Source of the DNA: Psychrobacter sp. APC 3281
GTDB taxonomy: Bacteria > Pseudomonadota > Gammaproteobacteria > Pseudomonadales > Moraxellaceae
Assembly (NCBI RefSeq): GCF_030407815.1
Contig: NZ_JASDCS010000001.1
Span: 310,001 to 374,000 of the forward strand
Reading direction: 5' to 3'
DNA: 64,000 nucleotides
The position numbers were made by a program, and so were the translations under genes. Shown here in pieces: positions 27,887 to 37,031 of the stretch (the first letter of the stretch is position 1; each line of letters starts with the position of its first letter). The notes under the pieces are model-generated. The model did no database searches. It was given only the letters and a program-made list of their open reading frames with translations, and was not told the origin of the DNA.

Positions 27887-27922
27887 GCGGCAATATACTT
27901 CGGTATGTTGCCGCTTTGTTTT
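27887..27922 (+). terminator. terminator of the first acyl-CoA dehydrogenase
   Basis: GCGGCAATATAC pairs with GTATGTTGCCGC through nearly its whole length (loop TTCG), followed by TTTGTTTT. Confidence 0.85.
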
Positions 27923-28199
27923 GCGCGTGCTTATGACAACTATCAACATAGTTTTAACAGTAGCAATTGTATTAAAGCACCAACCTATCTACCTTCTCAC
28001 ATCATAGTTCTCGGCAAGGTGTCTATAAGTACTTCAATAGCCGCTGCTAACTTTTGGTGTACGCACAATTCACGAAGAAATACACTCGCTCACAAGCTTA
28101 TTTGTTAAACTTTGATTATTAATCGCTAAGGTTATACCAAGAGAACAGTTGATAATCTTAACAACTTCGATTTTAATTATTTGAACCAAAGGAATGTTT
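27923..28199. other. intergenic region between the two acyl-CoA dehydrogenases
   Basis: About 277 bases without a supported gene. It should carry a separate promoter for the second gene. It has no copy of the 7-bp inverted repeat found before the first. Confidence 0.4.
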
Positions 28200-29984
28200 A
28201 TGGCTGTTTATAATGCCCCTCTTAATGACATGCGCTTTATCTTAAATGACGTATTCAAAGCGCCAGAGTTTTGGCAAAACAACGAAAACTTGGCTCATGT
28301 CGACATGGAAACTGTCGATATGATTTTAGAAGAAATGGGAAAACTGTCAAAAAACATTCTACTTCCTATTAACCGTAGCGGTGATGAAGAAGGCGCAACT
28401 TTTGAAGGTGATGGCGTCGTCACGACTCCGACAGGATTCAAAGAAGCCTATAAGCAATATGCTGAGTCAGGCTGGGTTGGTTTAAGCGGTAATGCTGAAT
28501 ACGGCGGTCAAGGCTTCCCTAAAATGGTTACCATGCTCACCGAAGAGATGGTTTTCACTGCCAACCAATCATTTGCCCTATATCCAAACCTAACAGTTGG
28601 TGCGACGCTTTGTTTAAATGCGGCTGGCTCTGAAGAGCAAAAGCAAACTTATCTAGAAAAAATGTACAACGGCGAATGGGCGGGCACTATGTGCTTGACA
28701 GAGCCGCATGCTGGTACTGATTTGGGTATTATCAAAACCAAAGCCGTGCCTAATGATGATGGTAGCTATGATATCTCTGGTACCAAAATCTTTATCACTG
28801 GTGGTGAGCATGACCTTACTGACAACATCATTCATTTGGTATTGGCAAAAACACCTAATGCACCAGAAGGCTCAAAAGGCATTTCACTATTTGTCGTACC
28901 GAAATTCTTGGTCAATGCAGATGGTAGTTTAGGCGAGCGCAATACGTTAGCGGTAGGCTCTATCGAACACAAAATGGGTATCAAAGCCTCTGCGACTTGT
29001 GTCATGAACTTTGATAATGCTAAAGGCTGGATGGTTGGCGCGGAAAACACTGGTCTATCATCAATGTTCATCATGATGAACTACGAGCGTGTCACTATGG
29101 GCTTGCAAGGCCTTGGTGGCTCTGAGCTTGCTTATCAAAATGCGGCTCTATATGCCAATGACCGCGGTCAAGGCCGTAGCGATACCCAGCTACAAAGTCC
29201 AGAAAAACCTGCTGATGCTATTATCCATCATGCTGACGTCCGTCGTATGCTATTGAACGCCAAAGTAAACACTGAAGCGTCGCGCTGTTTTGCGATGTAC
29301 GTTGCCAAAAACCTTGATGAAGAGAAGTTTAGTACCGATCCTGAGTCAGCCAAAGCGGCTGCAGCTCGTGTTGCCCTACTGACACCAGTTGCTAAAGCGT
29401 TCCTGACTGATAAAGCACTGGAAGCCACTGTTGATTGTCAGCAAGTATTTGGTGGTCATGGCTATATCCGCGAATGGGGTATGGAGCAGATCGTTCGTGA
29501 TACCCGTATTGCACAGATTTATGAAGGCACCAACGGTATTCAGGCGCTTGACTTACTAGGTCGTAAAGTTGCGCGTAACAACGGCAAGTACGTCACTCAT
29601 TTCTTGGGTGAGATTCGTGACTTTGTTAGCAACATGCAAGCAGACCACGCTATCAAACAAGCTACGTTGAATGCAGCAGCTACCATCGAAGAGCTAACCA
29701 CAACTGTGCTTAACAACATCGGTGAACGCAAAAACGAAATCAATGGCTGTGCGGTTGACTACATGCATGCGTTTGGCTACCTTGCTTACTCATACATGTT
29801 TGCATTGATGGTAGAAGCTGCTAATGGCAAAGAAGGTGAGTTTTATACCAATAAAGCTAAGCTTGCTGACTATTTTGTCGGTCGTGTCCTACCACGTATC
29901 GATGCTCATGCACAAATGGTCAAAGCTGGTAGTGACCCAATGATGAACTTTGATCTTGCCTATTTCGACGTTCCTGCAAGCTAA
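28200..29984 (+). CDS. acyl-CoA dehydrogenase, second paralogue
   Basis: Protein of 594 residues, same architecture as its neighbour: MCLTEPHAGTDLG near residue 160, VFGGHGYIREWGMEQ, and the catalytic Glu in YEGTNGIQALDLLGRK. The middle domains are very similar, including the shared run IEHKMGIKASATCVMNF, while N- and C-terminal parts differ more, so chain-length preference may differ. I use the ATG at 28200 because AAAGGA lies 6 bases before it; the ATG at 28194 abuts the ribosome binding site. It has its own terminator. Confidence 0.95.
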   Translation: MAVYNAPLNDMRFILNDVFKAPEFWQNNENLAHVDMETVDMILEEMGKLSKNILLPINRSGDEEGATFEGDGVVTTPTGFKEAYKQYAESGWVGLSGNAEYGGQGFPKMVTMLTEEMVFTANQSFALYPNLTVGATLCLNAAGSEEQKQTYLEKMYNGEWAGTMCLTEPHAGTDLGIIKTKAVPNDDGSYDISGTKIFITGGEHDLTDNIIHLVLAKTPNAPEGSKGISLFVVPKFLVNADGSLGERNTLAVGSIEHKMGIKASATCVMNFDNAKGWMVGAENTGLSSMFIMMNYERVTMGLQGLGGSELAYQNAALYANDRGQGRSDTQLQSPEKPADAIIHHADVRRMLLNAKVNTEASRCFAMYVAKNLDEEKFSTDPESAKAAAARVALLTPVAKAFLTDKALEATVDCQQVFGGHGYIREWGMEQIVRDTRIAQIYEGTNGIQALDLLGRKVARNNGKYVTHFLGEIRDFVSNMQADHAIKQATLNAAATIEELTTTVLNNIGERKNEINGCAVDYMHAFGYLAYSYMFALMVEAANGKEGEFYTNKAKLADYFVGRVLPRIDAHAQMVKAGSDPMMNFDLAYFDVPAS

Positions 29985-30020
29985 GCTAGCTTTAAAACTA
30001 ACTTAAAATACCTTGATTAA

Positions 30021-30050
30021 AAGGACAGTCGTGTTACTGTCCTTTTTTTT
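30021..30050 (+). terminator. terminator of the second acyl-CoA dehydrogenase
   Basis: AAGGACAGT/ACTGTCCTT stem with an eight-T tail. Confidence 0.92.
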
Positions 30051-30221
30051 GTCAAAATAACTGCTAACAAAATAATTCAATATCAATTGGCAGTTCCGAT
30101 TAAAATAACGCAAGACAAGATGTCGCTCGACTACGATTGAACGATTGGCAAACATTACTCAACCACTTATACCGACTTAAATAATAAAAACGATTGAAAC
30201 AACCATGATAAAGGGTGCGAC

Positions 30222-32666
30222 GTGTCAGAATTAAAACGCATTTTACAACAGATTACCGCTTTGAGCGACGTGCCAGATCCTGCGGTACTCAAACGCTTGA
30301 TTGATGAGCTACGAGTCAGTGATAAAGAACCTGCATTGGCCAACGAAAAAATTCAATCCCTTATTGATATCATACATCAGCATCCAGAATATGGAGATGG
30401 GCTGTCTAGTTTTGTACTAAAACTGATTATCCAATATCGACAAATTGCGCTATATACCGACACTGGTATTATGTCAGACCAAGGATTCTTCAACAGTTTA
30501 CGCCGTTTGATTGGCCATCGGTTTTTACCATTATTACCACAAGATGACTCTGTCGTTGAACTGGCGGGCTACTTATTTAATAAACGCTCTGATGAACGTT
30601 GGCTGGCCAATATTGAAAAGGAAAAATGGGACAAACTGGTTGAGCTGGTTCGCGTAGAAGAGAAACATTTAAATCTAGTAGCTACCGCAAAAAATAGTAT
30701 TTTAAACGCCATTATCATTTTGTCTTATCGCATCAGCGGTATTGGCTTGCATCCTGATTTGATGGAGTCCTATCCACAAATACTGAACTATTCCGCATCT
30801 TTCGTTGCACAAAATCAAGAAGCCGTACTCTTCGTCAATCAATATCGTCAAGCACATGAGCTTGATACCTTGACAGATATCACGCCCGAGCAAGCAGTCG
30901 ATCCCGCGCCATTATTGGTCATGCTAGAGCAGTGCGAAGATATCGTCGCTACCGTACGCAAGCGGATTTATAAAACTGGTATCTCTATCCGTTTGACTAA
31001 TATGATGCTGCGTTTAGATCAAAGCTTGCAGCGTATGCGAATTTTGACTGAGCTGGTCACAGACGATAACCAAAAGCGAGATCGTGCTGTTATTGAACTG
31101 ATACAGGCGCTCATCACTACGGCCAATCAGCGCTATAGTATCGGTTATTTGATTGATAACAATACCAAACTACTCTCTCGCAAAGTCACAGAAAATGCCA
31201 GTCGCGTCGGTGAGCATTATATTAGTACCGATAAAGCTGGCTACCAGAAGATGCTCAAAAAAGCCTCTATTGGTGGCTTTATCATCGCATTTATGGCAAC
31301 CATAAAAATACTGGCGTATCACTTAGCGCTCGCACCCATGGGTCGCGCGTTCATCAACAGTATGATCTATGGTTTGGGCTTCGTATTTATTCATGTTATC
31401 CGTGGTACAGTCGCGACCAAGCAGCCAGCCATGACTGCTGCTGCAATCGCTTCTACCATATCTGAAGGCTCTGGCAAAAAATCGCATCAGTTGACCAAGC
31501 TATCAGAATTGGTCGTCGATATCTTGCGTACCCAGTTTATCGCTATCATGGGTAACGTCATGTTAGCCGTACCCGTCGCTTTGATTATCTCTTTTGCATG
31601 GTTGCAATATACTGGCGCGCCAATGATTGACACTGAGAAAGCAGGACACCTGCTACATGATCTCAACCCGTTCCACTCATTAGCGCTGCCCCATGCTGCC
31701 ATTGCTGGGGTTTATCTGTTCTTATCTGGTTTGATTGCCGGCTACTACGATAACTTGGCAGTTTATAACAACGTAGGCGCGCGCATACAACGTCACAAAT
31801 TACTGAAATACATATTGCCTAGTTCATGGCTTCAGCGTTTAGGCGGCTTTATAGAAGCCAACTTGGGCGCTATCATGGGCAACTTCTTATTCGGGGTGTT
31901 CTTAGGTAGTACCGCGACTATTGGCTATATCTTTGGCCTACCAATTGATATCCGTCACATTGCCTTTGCTTCAGCAAACTTGGCACACGGGCTATTCAAT
32001 ATATCTGCTGATGACATCAGTTGGAGCCTCATCCTGATTTCTATACTTGGTGTGGCACTTATTGGTCTGGTCAACTTGATCGTTAGCTTTTCACTGGCAC
32101 TGTTTGTCGCCTTACGTTCTAAAGAAGTTCGCTTTTTCGAATGGAGTCGCCTCACAAAACTGGTATTTGGCCATATTATTAGTCATCCGTCTGACTTTTT
32201 CTGGCCACGTGATAAGCCAATGAAATATGCGCGTATTGATAGTCAGGGTCACATGATATTTGATGATACCTCCGCACAAAAAAATGGCAAATCTATACCA
32301 AGCAATTATGTGGTAAGGCGTTTGTCTGATGTCAGAATCCTGCCTGAATCTAAACATGCTGATGCTCAACATTCCCAGACCAACACCGACATCAACTATG
32401 AAAAGCAGCCGACAGATGAGCATACGCAGCCGTATAGCTCTCCTGAAAAGGTAATGGATTTGGACGATGGTTTAATCGATGACGAACTAAACAGTGTTCC
32501 TTATACCGATGATATTCAATACGATAAGGCCACCAAAACGATAAGTGCGATTGATAGCGATGTTGTTAGTGATGAGCCACACCACACTGACTCTGATGAT
32601 AAGCAGACTGGTGATGCAAAAACACCTTTACCAAAACCTAAAAAACCACCAAAGCTACCTAGTTAA
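30222..32666 (+). CDS. multi-pass membrane protein of the Gcr 'site-specific recombinase' family
   Basis: Protein of 814 residues with a GTG start. The first 340 residues are soluble and helical. Residues about 345-640 hold several hydrophobic segments, and the conserved stretch FGLPIDIRHIAFASANLAHGLF is typical of the family named after gonococcal Gcr. The last 130 residues are acidic and end in a Pro/Lys stretch. I see no tyrosine- or serine-recombinase catalytic motif, so the family name describes history, not function; a membrane role is more likely. It has its own terminator. Confidence 0.85.
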   Translation: MSELKRILQQITALSDVPDPAVLKRLIDELRVSDKEPALANEKIQSLIDIIHQHPEYGDGLSSFVLKLIIQYRQIALYTDTGIMSDQGFFNSLRRLIGHRFLPLLPQDDSVVELAGYLFNKRSDERWLANIEKEKWDKLVELVRVEEKHLNLVATAKNSILNAIIILSYRISGIGLHPDLMESYPQILNYSASFVAQNQEAVLFVNQYRQAHELDTLTDITPEQAVDPAPLLVMLEQCEDIVATVRKRIYKTGISIRLTNMMLRLDQSLQRMRILTELVTDDNQKRDRAVIELIQALITTANQRYSIGYLIDNNTKLLSRKVTENASRVGEHYISTDKAGYQKMLKKASIGGFIIAFMATIKILAYHLALAPMGRAFINSMIYGLGFVFIHVIRGTVATKQPAMTAAAIASTISEGSGKKSHQLTKLSELVVDILRTQFIAIMGNVMLAVPVALIISFAWLQYTGAPMIDTEKAGHLLHDLNPFHSLALPHAAIAGVYLFLSGLIAGYYDNLAVYNNVGARIQRHKLLKYILPSSWLQRLGGFIEANLGAIMGNFLFGVFLGSTATIGYIFGLPIDIRHIAFASANLAHGLFNISADDISWSLILISILGVALIGLVNLIVSFSLALFVALRSKEVRFFEWSRLTKLVFGHIISHPSDFFWPRDKPMKYARIDSQGHMIFDDTSAQKNGKSIPSNYVVRRLSDVRILPESKHADAQHSQTNTDINYEKQPTDEHTQPYSSPEKVMDLDDGLIDDELNSVPYTDDIQYDKATKTISAIDSDVVSDEPHHTDSDDKQTGDAKTPLPKPKKPPKLPS

Positions 32667-32689
32667 ATAGGTAGTTGCGGTGGGTTTTT
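32639..32689 (+). terminator. terminator of the Gcr-family gene
   Basis: Long hairpin: AAAAAACCACC...GGTGGGTTTTT outer arms and AGCTACCTA/TAGGTAGTT inner arms around the stop codon region, with T run. The stem includes the end of the coding sequence. Confidence 0.8.
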
Positions 32690-32747
32690 GCTCGATCGAC
32701 TGTTGTTACTAAAATTATTTGTCATAACGTCTGTTATCAGAGTATGT

Positions 32748-32760
32748 TCGATGCGCTATA
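32748..32760. repeat. 13-bp direct repeat, left copy
   Basis: TCGATGCGCTATA, followed after one differing base by AGG. The same word occurs at 33403-33415, so the copies flank the small frameshifted gene. Confidence 0.6.
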
Positions 32761-32859
32761 AAGGTAGCGAAGCATTGGCTAGATAATTAGCATTCTTTTG
32801 TCTATCATCCTAAATTGTACTAAATTAATTGACCACAGACTTTGATCATAGGAAAGAAA

Positions 32860-33218
32860 ATGTCGTTCTTTTATCCTAAAGATGTAGATTTTATGGAGAT
32901 GTTTGGATGCGAGAGTCATATAGATAATGATGGTTTGCTAGAATCCACATTCATTGATACACAAAATAAAAAATGGTTTTTTCTATCAGTGATATTCAGA
33001 ACTCAATATCTGCTTATATATATCAAGATGAAGCATTAATATTTAAGATATATGAAGAAGGAGCGATGAGGGTCATGATATATGAAAATCAGATCATTAT
33101 AGAATATCTGAATTATCAGGATTTATACGCTAAAAGACTTACTATTATTGATGTGTATCCAATATTTAAAATTGACCACTCTACTCTGATAGACAAGGAT
33201 ATGAACCAGCTAAACTAA
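32860..33218 (+). pseudogene. small orphan gene interrupted by a -1 frameshift
   Basis: AGGAAAG precedes an ATG at 32860. Its frame reads MSFFYPKDVDFMEMFGCESH and continues to TQNKKWFF at a run of six T (about 32977-32982). One added T would continue into the next frame with SISDIQNSISAYIYQDEALI and end at the stop at 33218, giving about 119 residues. Both halves have similar AT-rich codon use and acidic/aromatic composition, so they probably formed one protein. I do not recognise the family; the size and acidity recall orphan immunity proteins, but that is a guess. It may be a decayed gene, a sequencing error in the homopolymer, or a slippage site. Confidence 0.6.
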
Positions 33219-33543
33219 ATACTTTAAAGGTATTATCATATTAAGATGTACCTACAGCGAACCAATCAGGTGCTTTCACTGGTTCGGTACCCTAGTGAGG
33301 ACTTGAATATTAAGCTGTCGGCTAATGGTATCAACGTTTTAACTCGCTAAAACAGTCACAGTGTACTTCGTGGTGTACTTACCATACATATTCTATCTGT
33401 GATCGATGCGCTATACAGGCATCAATGTGGTAGGTATATGAGACACCTCGGAATTTTAATACTCTCTAAGATTGTTGGATATCAAACAATCCCAGCGTGG
33501 TTCAGCATATGTATCAAAAAAACATTTTTTATTAGGAAAGGCC
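33219..33543. other. intergenic region before the SBF-like transporter
   Basis: Contains a hairpin CGAACCA/TGGTTCG (33258-33286), a spaced repeat of GTGTACTT near 33361-33380 and the right 13-bp repeat copy. No gene is supported. Confidence 0.45.
33403..33415. repeat. 13-bp direct repeat, right copy
   Basis: TCGATGCGCTATA, identical to 32748-32760, again followed by one base and AGG. Confidence 0.6.
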
Positions 33544-34485
33544 ATGCTGCTTAGTTTTATTGCGCGCCATAGCACATTAATTATGCCAGTTTGTGCAATT
33601 ATGGGCTTTGTTTTTCCAAACTTATCCAATGCAGTATTGGTATATTTACCCCAAATATTGTTCTTCTTGATGTTTTTTACTTTACTAGGCATTGACCAAT
33701 ATGCACTTTTAAAGCGTATAGCGACAAGCTATGTATGGGTTTTTGCCTTGTTACAAAGCGGGGGCATGAGTCTAGCTTTAATAGTAATTGCTTATGCACT
33801 CGGTGTACGTGGCGATTGGCTATTGGCGATTGCAGGTCTTGGTGCCACTGCCCCATTATTCGGTAGTGGTGCGTTGGTCAATGCGGTGGGATTTGATGCA
33901 CAACTGGCGACGGCAAAAACTATCGCTGCTACGCTCGTTATGCCCTGTACATTATTAGGCGTATTATGGCTATTAGGCGATGAAAGTTCGAATTTAGACG
34001 TTGGTCTTTATGTCAAACGCTTGTTAGTTTATATTTTCATGCCAATGGTGCTAGCTGTGGGAGTGCGTCGGTTTGTTCCACCTGCTATTTTGTCACGTTA
34101 TTATCCCAAAATTGGGCAGTTTAATATTTTACTGCTGATGTTGTTTCCACTGGGACTGATGGCAGGATTTCGTACTACGTTTGACCATAATCCCTGGCAA
34201 GCGTTGTTATTACTAGTGCTAAGTTCGGTATTGGCATTGGTGTTTTATTTTACCGCTTATATAATATATCGGCGTTTTGGCTATGAGAATGCTATTGTCG
34301 CGGCGCTGGTATGTGGCGGACGCAATGTATTACTTTCTTACACCATAACTGTACCCTTTATGGGTGCGGTGTTTCTACCGTTACTGGGTGCTTTTCAATT
34401 ACCAATGTTTTGCTTACCCTTACTGGGCAAATATATGGCAAAACGCCATACAACTAGGCCTATGGATTTAAAATCAAGTTTTTGA
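33544..34485 (+). CDS. SBF-like (bile acid:sodium symporter superfamily) membrane protein
   Basis: Very hydrophobic protein of 313 residues with about ten predicted transmembrane segments in a five-plus-five pattern. The segments SGALVNAVGFDAQLATAKTI near residue 125 and CGGRNVLLSYTITVPFMGAVFLP near the C-terminus resemble the conserved crossover regions of the SBF fold. Substrate cannot be told. I use the ATG at 33544 because AGGAAAG ends 3 bases before it; an upstream TTG frame from 33472 would add 24 hydrophilic residues without a ribosome binding site. It converges with apaH. Confidence 0.8.
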   Translation: MLLSFIARHSTLIMPVCAIMGFVFPNLSNAVLVYLPQILFFLMFFTLLGIDQYALLKRIATSYVWVFALLQSGGMSLALIVIAYALGVRGDWLLAIAGLGATAPLFGSGALVNAVGFDAQLATAKTIAATLVMPCTLLGVLWLLGDESSNLDVGLYVKRLLVYIFMPMVLAVGVRRFVPPAILSRYYPKIGQFNILLLMLFPLGLMAGFRTTFDHNPWQALLLLVLSSVLALVFYFTAYIIYRRFGYENAIVAALVCGGRNVLLSYTITVPFMGAVFLPLLGAFQLPMFCLPLLGKYMAKRHTTRPMDLKSSF

Positions 34486-34494
34486 ACAGCCAGA

Positions 34495-34584
34495 CTGTTA
34501 ATAGATGATTTATCGTTTAAAGGATTTATTTTTTGAGTATACCCCAACGAAACCAGTTATTTCACTCTTCAAATCTATTAACAG
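34495..34584. repeat. 12-bp inverted repeat between convergent genes
   Basis: CTGTTAATAGAT (34495-34506) and ATCTATTAACAG (34573-34584) are exact complements. ACAGACTG also recurs near 34594 and 34623. It lies between the transporter and apaH ends; neither arm is followed by a long T run. Confidence 0.7.
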
Positions 34585-34669
34585 ACCATCTAAAACAGAC
34601 TGCTATAATGGAACCACTTATAACAGACTGTTTATTTAGCCTTGTATATTAAGACGCTTATAACCCTCT

Positions 34670-35506
34670 TTATGGACTCGGGCACTGTGCGCTTGAGGTT
34701 ATTACCTTGCCGTCACCCAATCTATAAGCCAATAGATAATTACCCCACACGCAGCCACCGTCGAGTGCACGCGTATGTGGCAAATCAATCTCGCCTTTTA
34801 GCGCAGCCCAATGTCCAAATAGTATCTTACGAGTGCGCGGTACTTGCCACTCAAACCAAGGTAAAAAGTCCTTTGGCATAGTCTCATCTAAGCCTGCTGA
34901 AAAGCTAAACTCAAGCGATCCATCCTGCTTACACAAGCGCATACGCGTGAAGTAATTAGCAATCGCCCGCATCTTGGTAAATCCTTCGATACCTGCATGC
35001 CATTCATCCGCTTCTTTGCTATATAGATTCGGCAGCAATTGATCGAGCTGATTCAAATTACTTTGCATCTGAGCTTCCAATTGTTGTGCATATCCTGCAG
35101 CGGCTTCAATACTCCAATGCGGTGGAATACCCGCATGCACCAACACCGTTTGTTCATCAGGATAGGCTAATATCGGCTGCCTACGTAACCATTCGAGCAA
35201 CTCATCACAGTCAGCCGCAGCAAAGATAGGTGCGGTTTTGTCTTTATTTTTAAGCTTGGCGGCCCCGCGCCAGACTGCTATCAAATTAAGATCATGATTG
35301 CCCAATACTGTTGCCGCTGCGCCCTGCTCACACAACGCTTTGACATGGCGCAGCGTGTTCAATGAGTCCTCGCCGCGTGCTACCAGATCACCAGCAAACC
35401 ATAATTTGTCTTGGGCAGGATCGAAATCCAGTGTTTTTAGCAATTGTAGATACGCAGCATAGCAACCTTGTAAGTCACCGATAACATACTGATGGCGAAA
35501 ACTCAT
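34670..35506 (-). CDS. apaH: symmetrical bis(5'-nucleosyl)-tetraphosphatase
   Basis: Hydrolyses Ap4A to two ADP and, in E. coli, also removes Np4 caps from RNA. The calcineurin-type metallophosphatase motifs are in order: GDLQGCY (residue about 11), GDLVARGEDS (near 39), GNHDL (near 70) and HAGIPPHW (near 122). The 278-residue length is standard. It lies downstream of rsmA on the same strand, but a terminator-like hairpin stands between them, and apaG, which lies between them in E. coli, is absent here. Confidence 0.96.
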   Translation of the reverse strand: MSFRHQYVIGDLQGCYAAYLQLLKTLDFDPAQDKLWFAGDLVARGEDSLNTLRHVKALCEQGAAATVLGNHDLNLIAVWRGAAKLKNKDKTAPIFAAADCDELLEWLRRQPILAYPDEQTVLVHAGIPPHWSIEAAAGYAQQLEAQMQSNLNQLDQLLPNLYSKEADEWHAGIEGFTKMRAIANYFTRMRLCKQDGSLEFSFSAGLDETMPKDFLPWFEWQVPRTRKILFGHWAALKGEIDLPHTRALDGGCVWGNYLLAYRLGDGKVITSSAQCPSP

Positions 35507-35589
35507 AATACCTCAACGATTTAAACACGATAGTTAAAGACAGCTCGATAAGAAATAAATACTTAAGTACTAGTCATAAAAATAAAGCA

Positions 35590-35618
35590 TAAAAAACCGC
35601 CATTATAATTGACGGTTA
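35590..35618 (-). terminator. rsmA terminator
   Basis: On the minus strand, AACCGTCAATTATAATGGCGGTT forms a hairpin followed by six T. It lies 30-58 bases beyond the rsmA stop and before apaH. Confidence 0.8.
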
Positions 35619-35647
35619 GTAGCATGCTTTTATGTATCAAAAATACA

Positions 35648-36511
35648 TTATACGTCTAGCTGTTGTGAATGATTGCTTAGGTTCACAAAGTCTGTGACGC
35701 TTAATGTCTCAGGTCGTGCCTGCGGATCAATACCACAAGCCTCAAAATCGTCTTCGCTCAATGTCGGTAGCAACGTTGATTTTTTGAAGATAGCACGTAG
35801 CGTCTTGCGACGATGGTTGAAAGTCTCACGCACGACAATAGCAAAGTGCTCTTCATCATTTGCGACTACTGGTTTGTTGATATGCGGCGTCAGGCGAAAC
35901 ACAGCACTGGTCACCTTGGGTGGTGGATTAAACGCACCGCGAGGAACGGTCAGCAAGTAATCTGTATCACAGTGGTATTGCATAATGACCGATAAGCGGC
36001 CATAAGTCTTGCTACCTACGTCGGCTGTGATACGCTCGACCACTTCTTTTTGCAACATAAAATGCATGTCTTGAATCACATCGGCATAGCTAAGCAGATG
36101 AAATAAGATAGGCGTTGAGATGTTATACGGTAGGTTACCCACCACGCGCAGCTTACCGCGCTCTTCACTATATAGCTCACGGTAATCCACATGCATCGCG
36201 TTGTCTTTAATAATCTCAAAGTTTGGATGGCTATTGGCACCGATACGAATACGCAAGCTATCTGCCAAATCGCGATCTAGCTCCACCACTGTCATCGCAT
36301 CTACTTCTGCCAATAACGGCTCGGTCAATGCGCCCATACCAGGCCCAATCTCGATCAAATTGTCATCGCGCTCTAGACGAATACTTTCGACGATTTCGCG
36401 AATGACGCTAGTATCATGCAAGAAATTTTGGCCAAAGCGCTTACGCGGCTGATGTTTGGCAGCACGTAAGCTGTTAGAAATAGTTTGAGCATCAAATGAA
36501 GTTTTGGACAT
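35648..36511 (-). CDS. rsmA: 16S rRNA (adenine-1518/1519-N6)-dimethyltransferase
   Basis: KsgA family enzyme that dimethylates two adenines near the 3' end of 16S rRNA during 30S maturation. Motifs: [11 protein letters not shown] at residue about 22, SAM-binding [13 protein letters not shown] near 56 and the catalytic NLPYNIST near 125. The 287-residue length is normal. In many gammaproteobacteria it follows pdxA directly; here an unrelated gene on the opposite strand lies between them. Confidence 0.98.
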   Translation of the reverse strand: MSKTSFDAQTISNSLRAAKHQPRKRFGQNFLHDTSVIREIVESIRLERDDNLIEIGPGMGALTEPLLAEVDAMTVVELDRDLADSLRIRIGANSHPNFEIIKDNAMHVDYRELYSEERGKLRVVGNLPYNISTPILFHLLSYADVIQDMHFMLQKEVVERITADVGSKTYGRLSVIMQYHCDTDYLLTVPRGAFNPPPKVTSAVFRLTPHINKPVVANDEEHFAIVVRETFNHRRKTLRAIFKKSTLLPTLSEDDFEACGIDPQARPETLSVTDFVNLSNHSQQLDV

Positions 36512-37031
36512 AAAAGAGTCTTAATGTATAAAAGATAAATGGGCGATGATAATGTAATGGCAGCGATATACTGACTTTATAATGGTGAATTATACCACAG
36601 CTCATAATTAGGCTGTGTTTTTGAATAATTATTATCGATAGACGAGCCATGCTTTCGAGTAACCGGCCCGGTAACTTTTTACCTCTACATTCATATAATA
36701 TAAACTCTGACTATGCTAAATAGTAGCGTCAAATCAAGTGCTAGCAGACAGAAACAGGTCCAAAGATGGCGACATCATAACGATTGCGGCGTAAAACTAA
36801 ATCGATAATTAAACGATTTTTAACGCTTCTTGGGTTTAATAAAGCCCCACTGCATAACGCAATTGGTTATGTTTCACCTTTTGAGTTTGAAAAGCGCTAT
36901 TATGATAATTTAACCCTGTCAGGCATTGCTGTCTGACTCCAGTAAAGTAAGCCAGTCTCTGATATAGTCGAGGCGGTTCAGCCCTACGCGATCGTCAGCC
37001 CGCCAGATAAATACCCTTAGGGAATTCACAT
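36512..37031. other. 520-base region between rsmA and the transglutaminase gene
   Basis: Left part: rsmA promoter side and a hairpin CACAGC/GCTGTG followed by five T on the plus strand (about 36597-36624). A GC palindrome ACCGG-C-CCGGT lies at 36662-36672. A possible plus-strand promoter with TATGAT lies near 36900. The last 80 bases look more GC-rich, like the following gene. Confidence 0.45.

Noticed and set aside
27905-28108. Plus-strand frame of 67 codons between the acyl-CoA dehydrogenases
   Set aside because: It begins inside the terminator of the first gene, lacks a ribosome binding site and its composition is not protein-like.
28194-28199. ATG at 28194 as start of the second acyl-CoA dehydrogenase
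   Set aside because: It directly abuts the AAAGGA ribosome binding site; the ATG at 28200 has normal spacing.
30222-32666. Mobile element based on the 'recombinase' family name
   Set aside because: No catalytic recombinase motif, no flanking repeats, and the protein is membrane-spanning.
36662-36672. ACCGG-C-CCGGT palindrome as a mobile-element end
   Set aside because: Only one copy seen, no target duplication and no transposase nearby; kept only as a note in the region entry.
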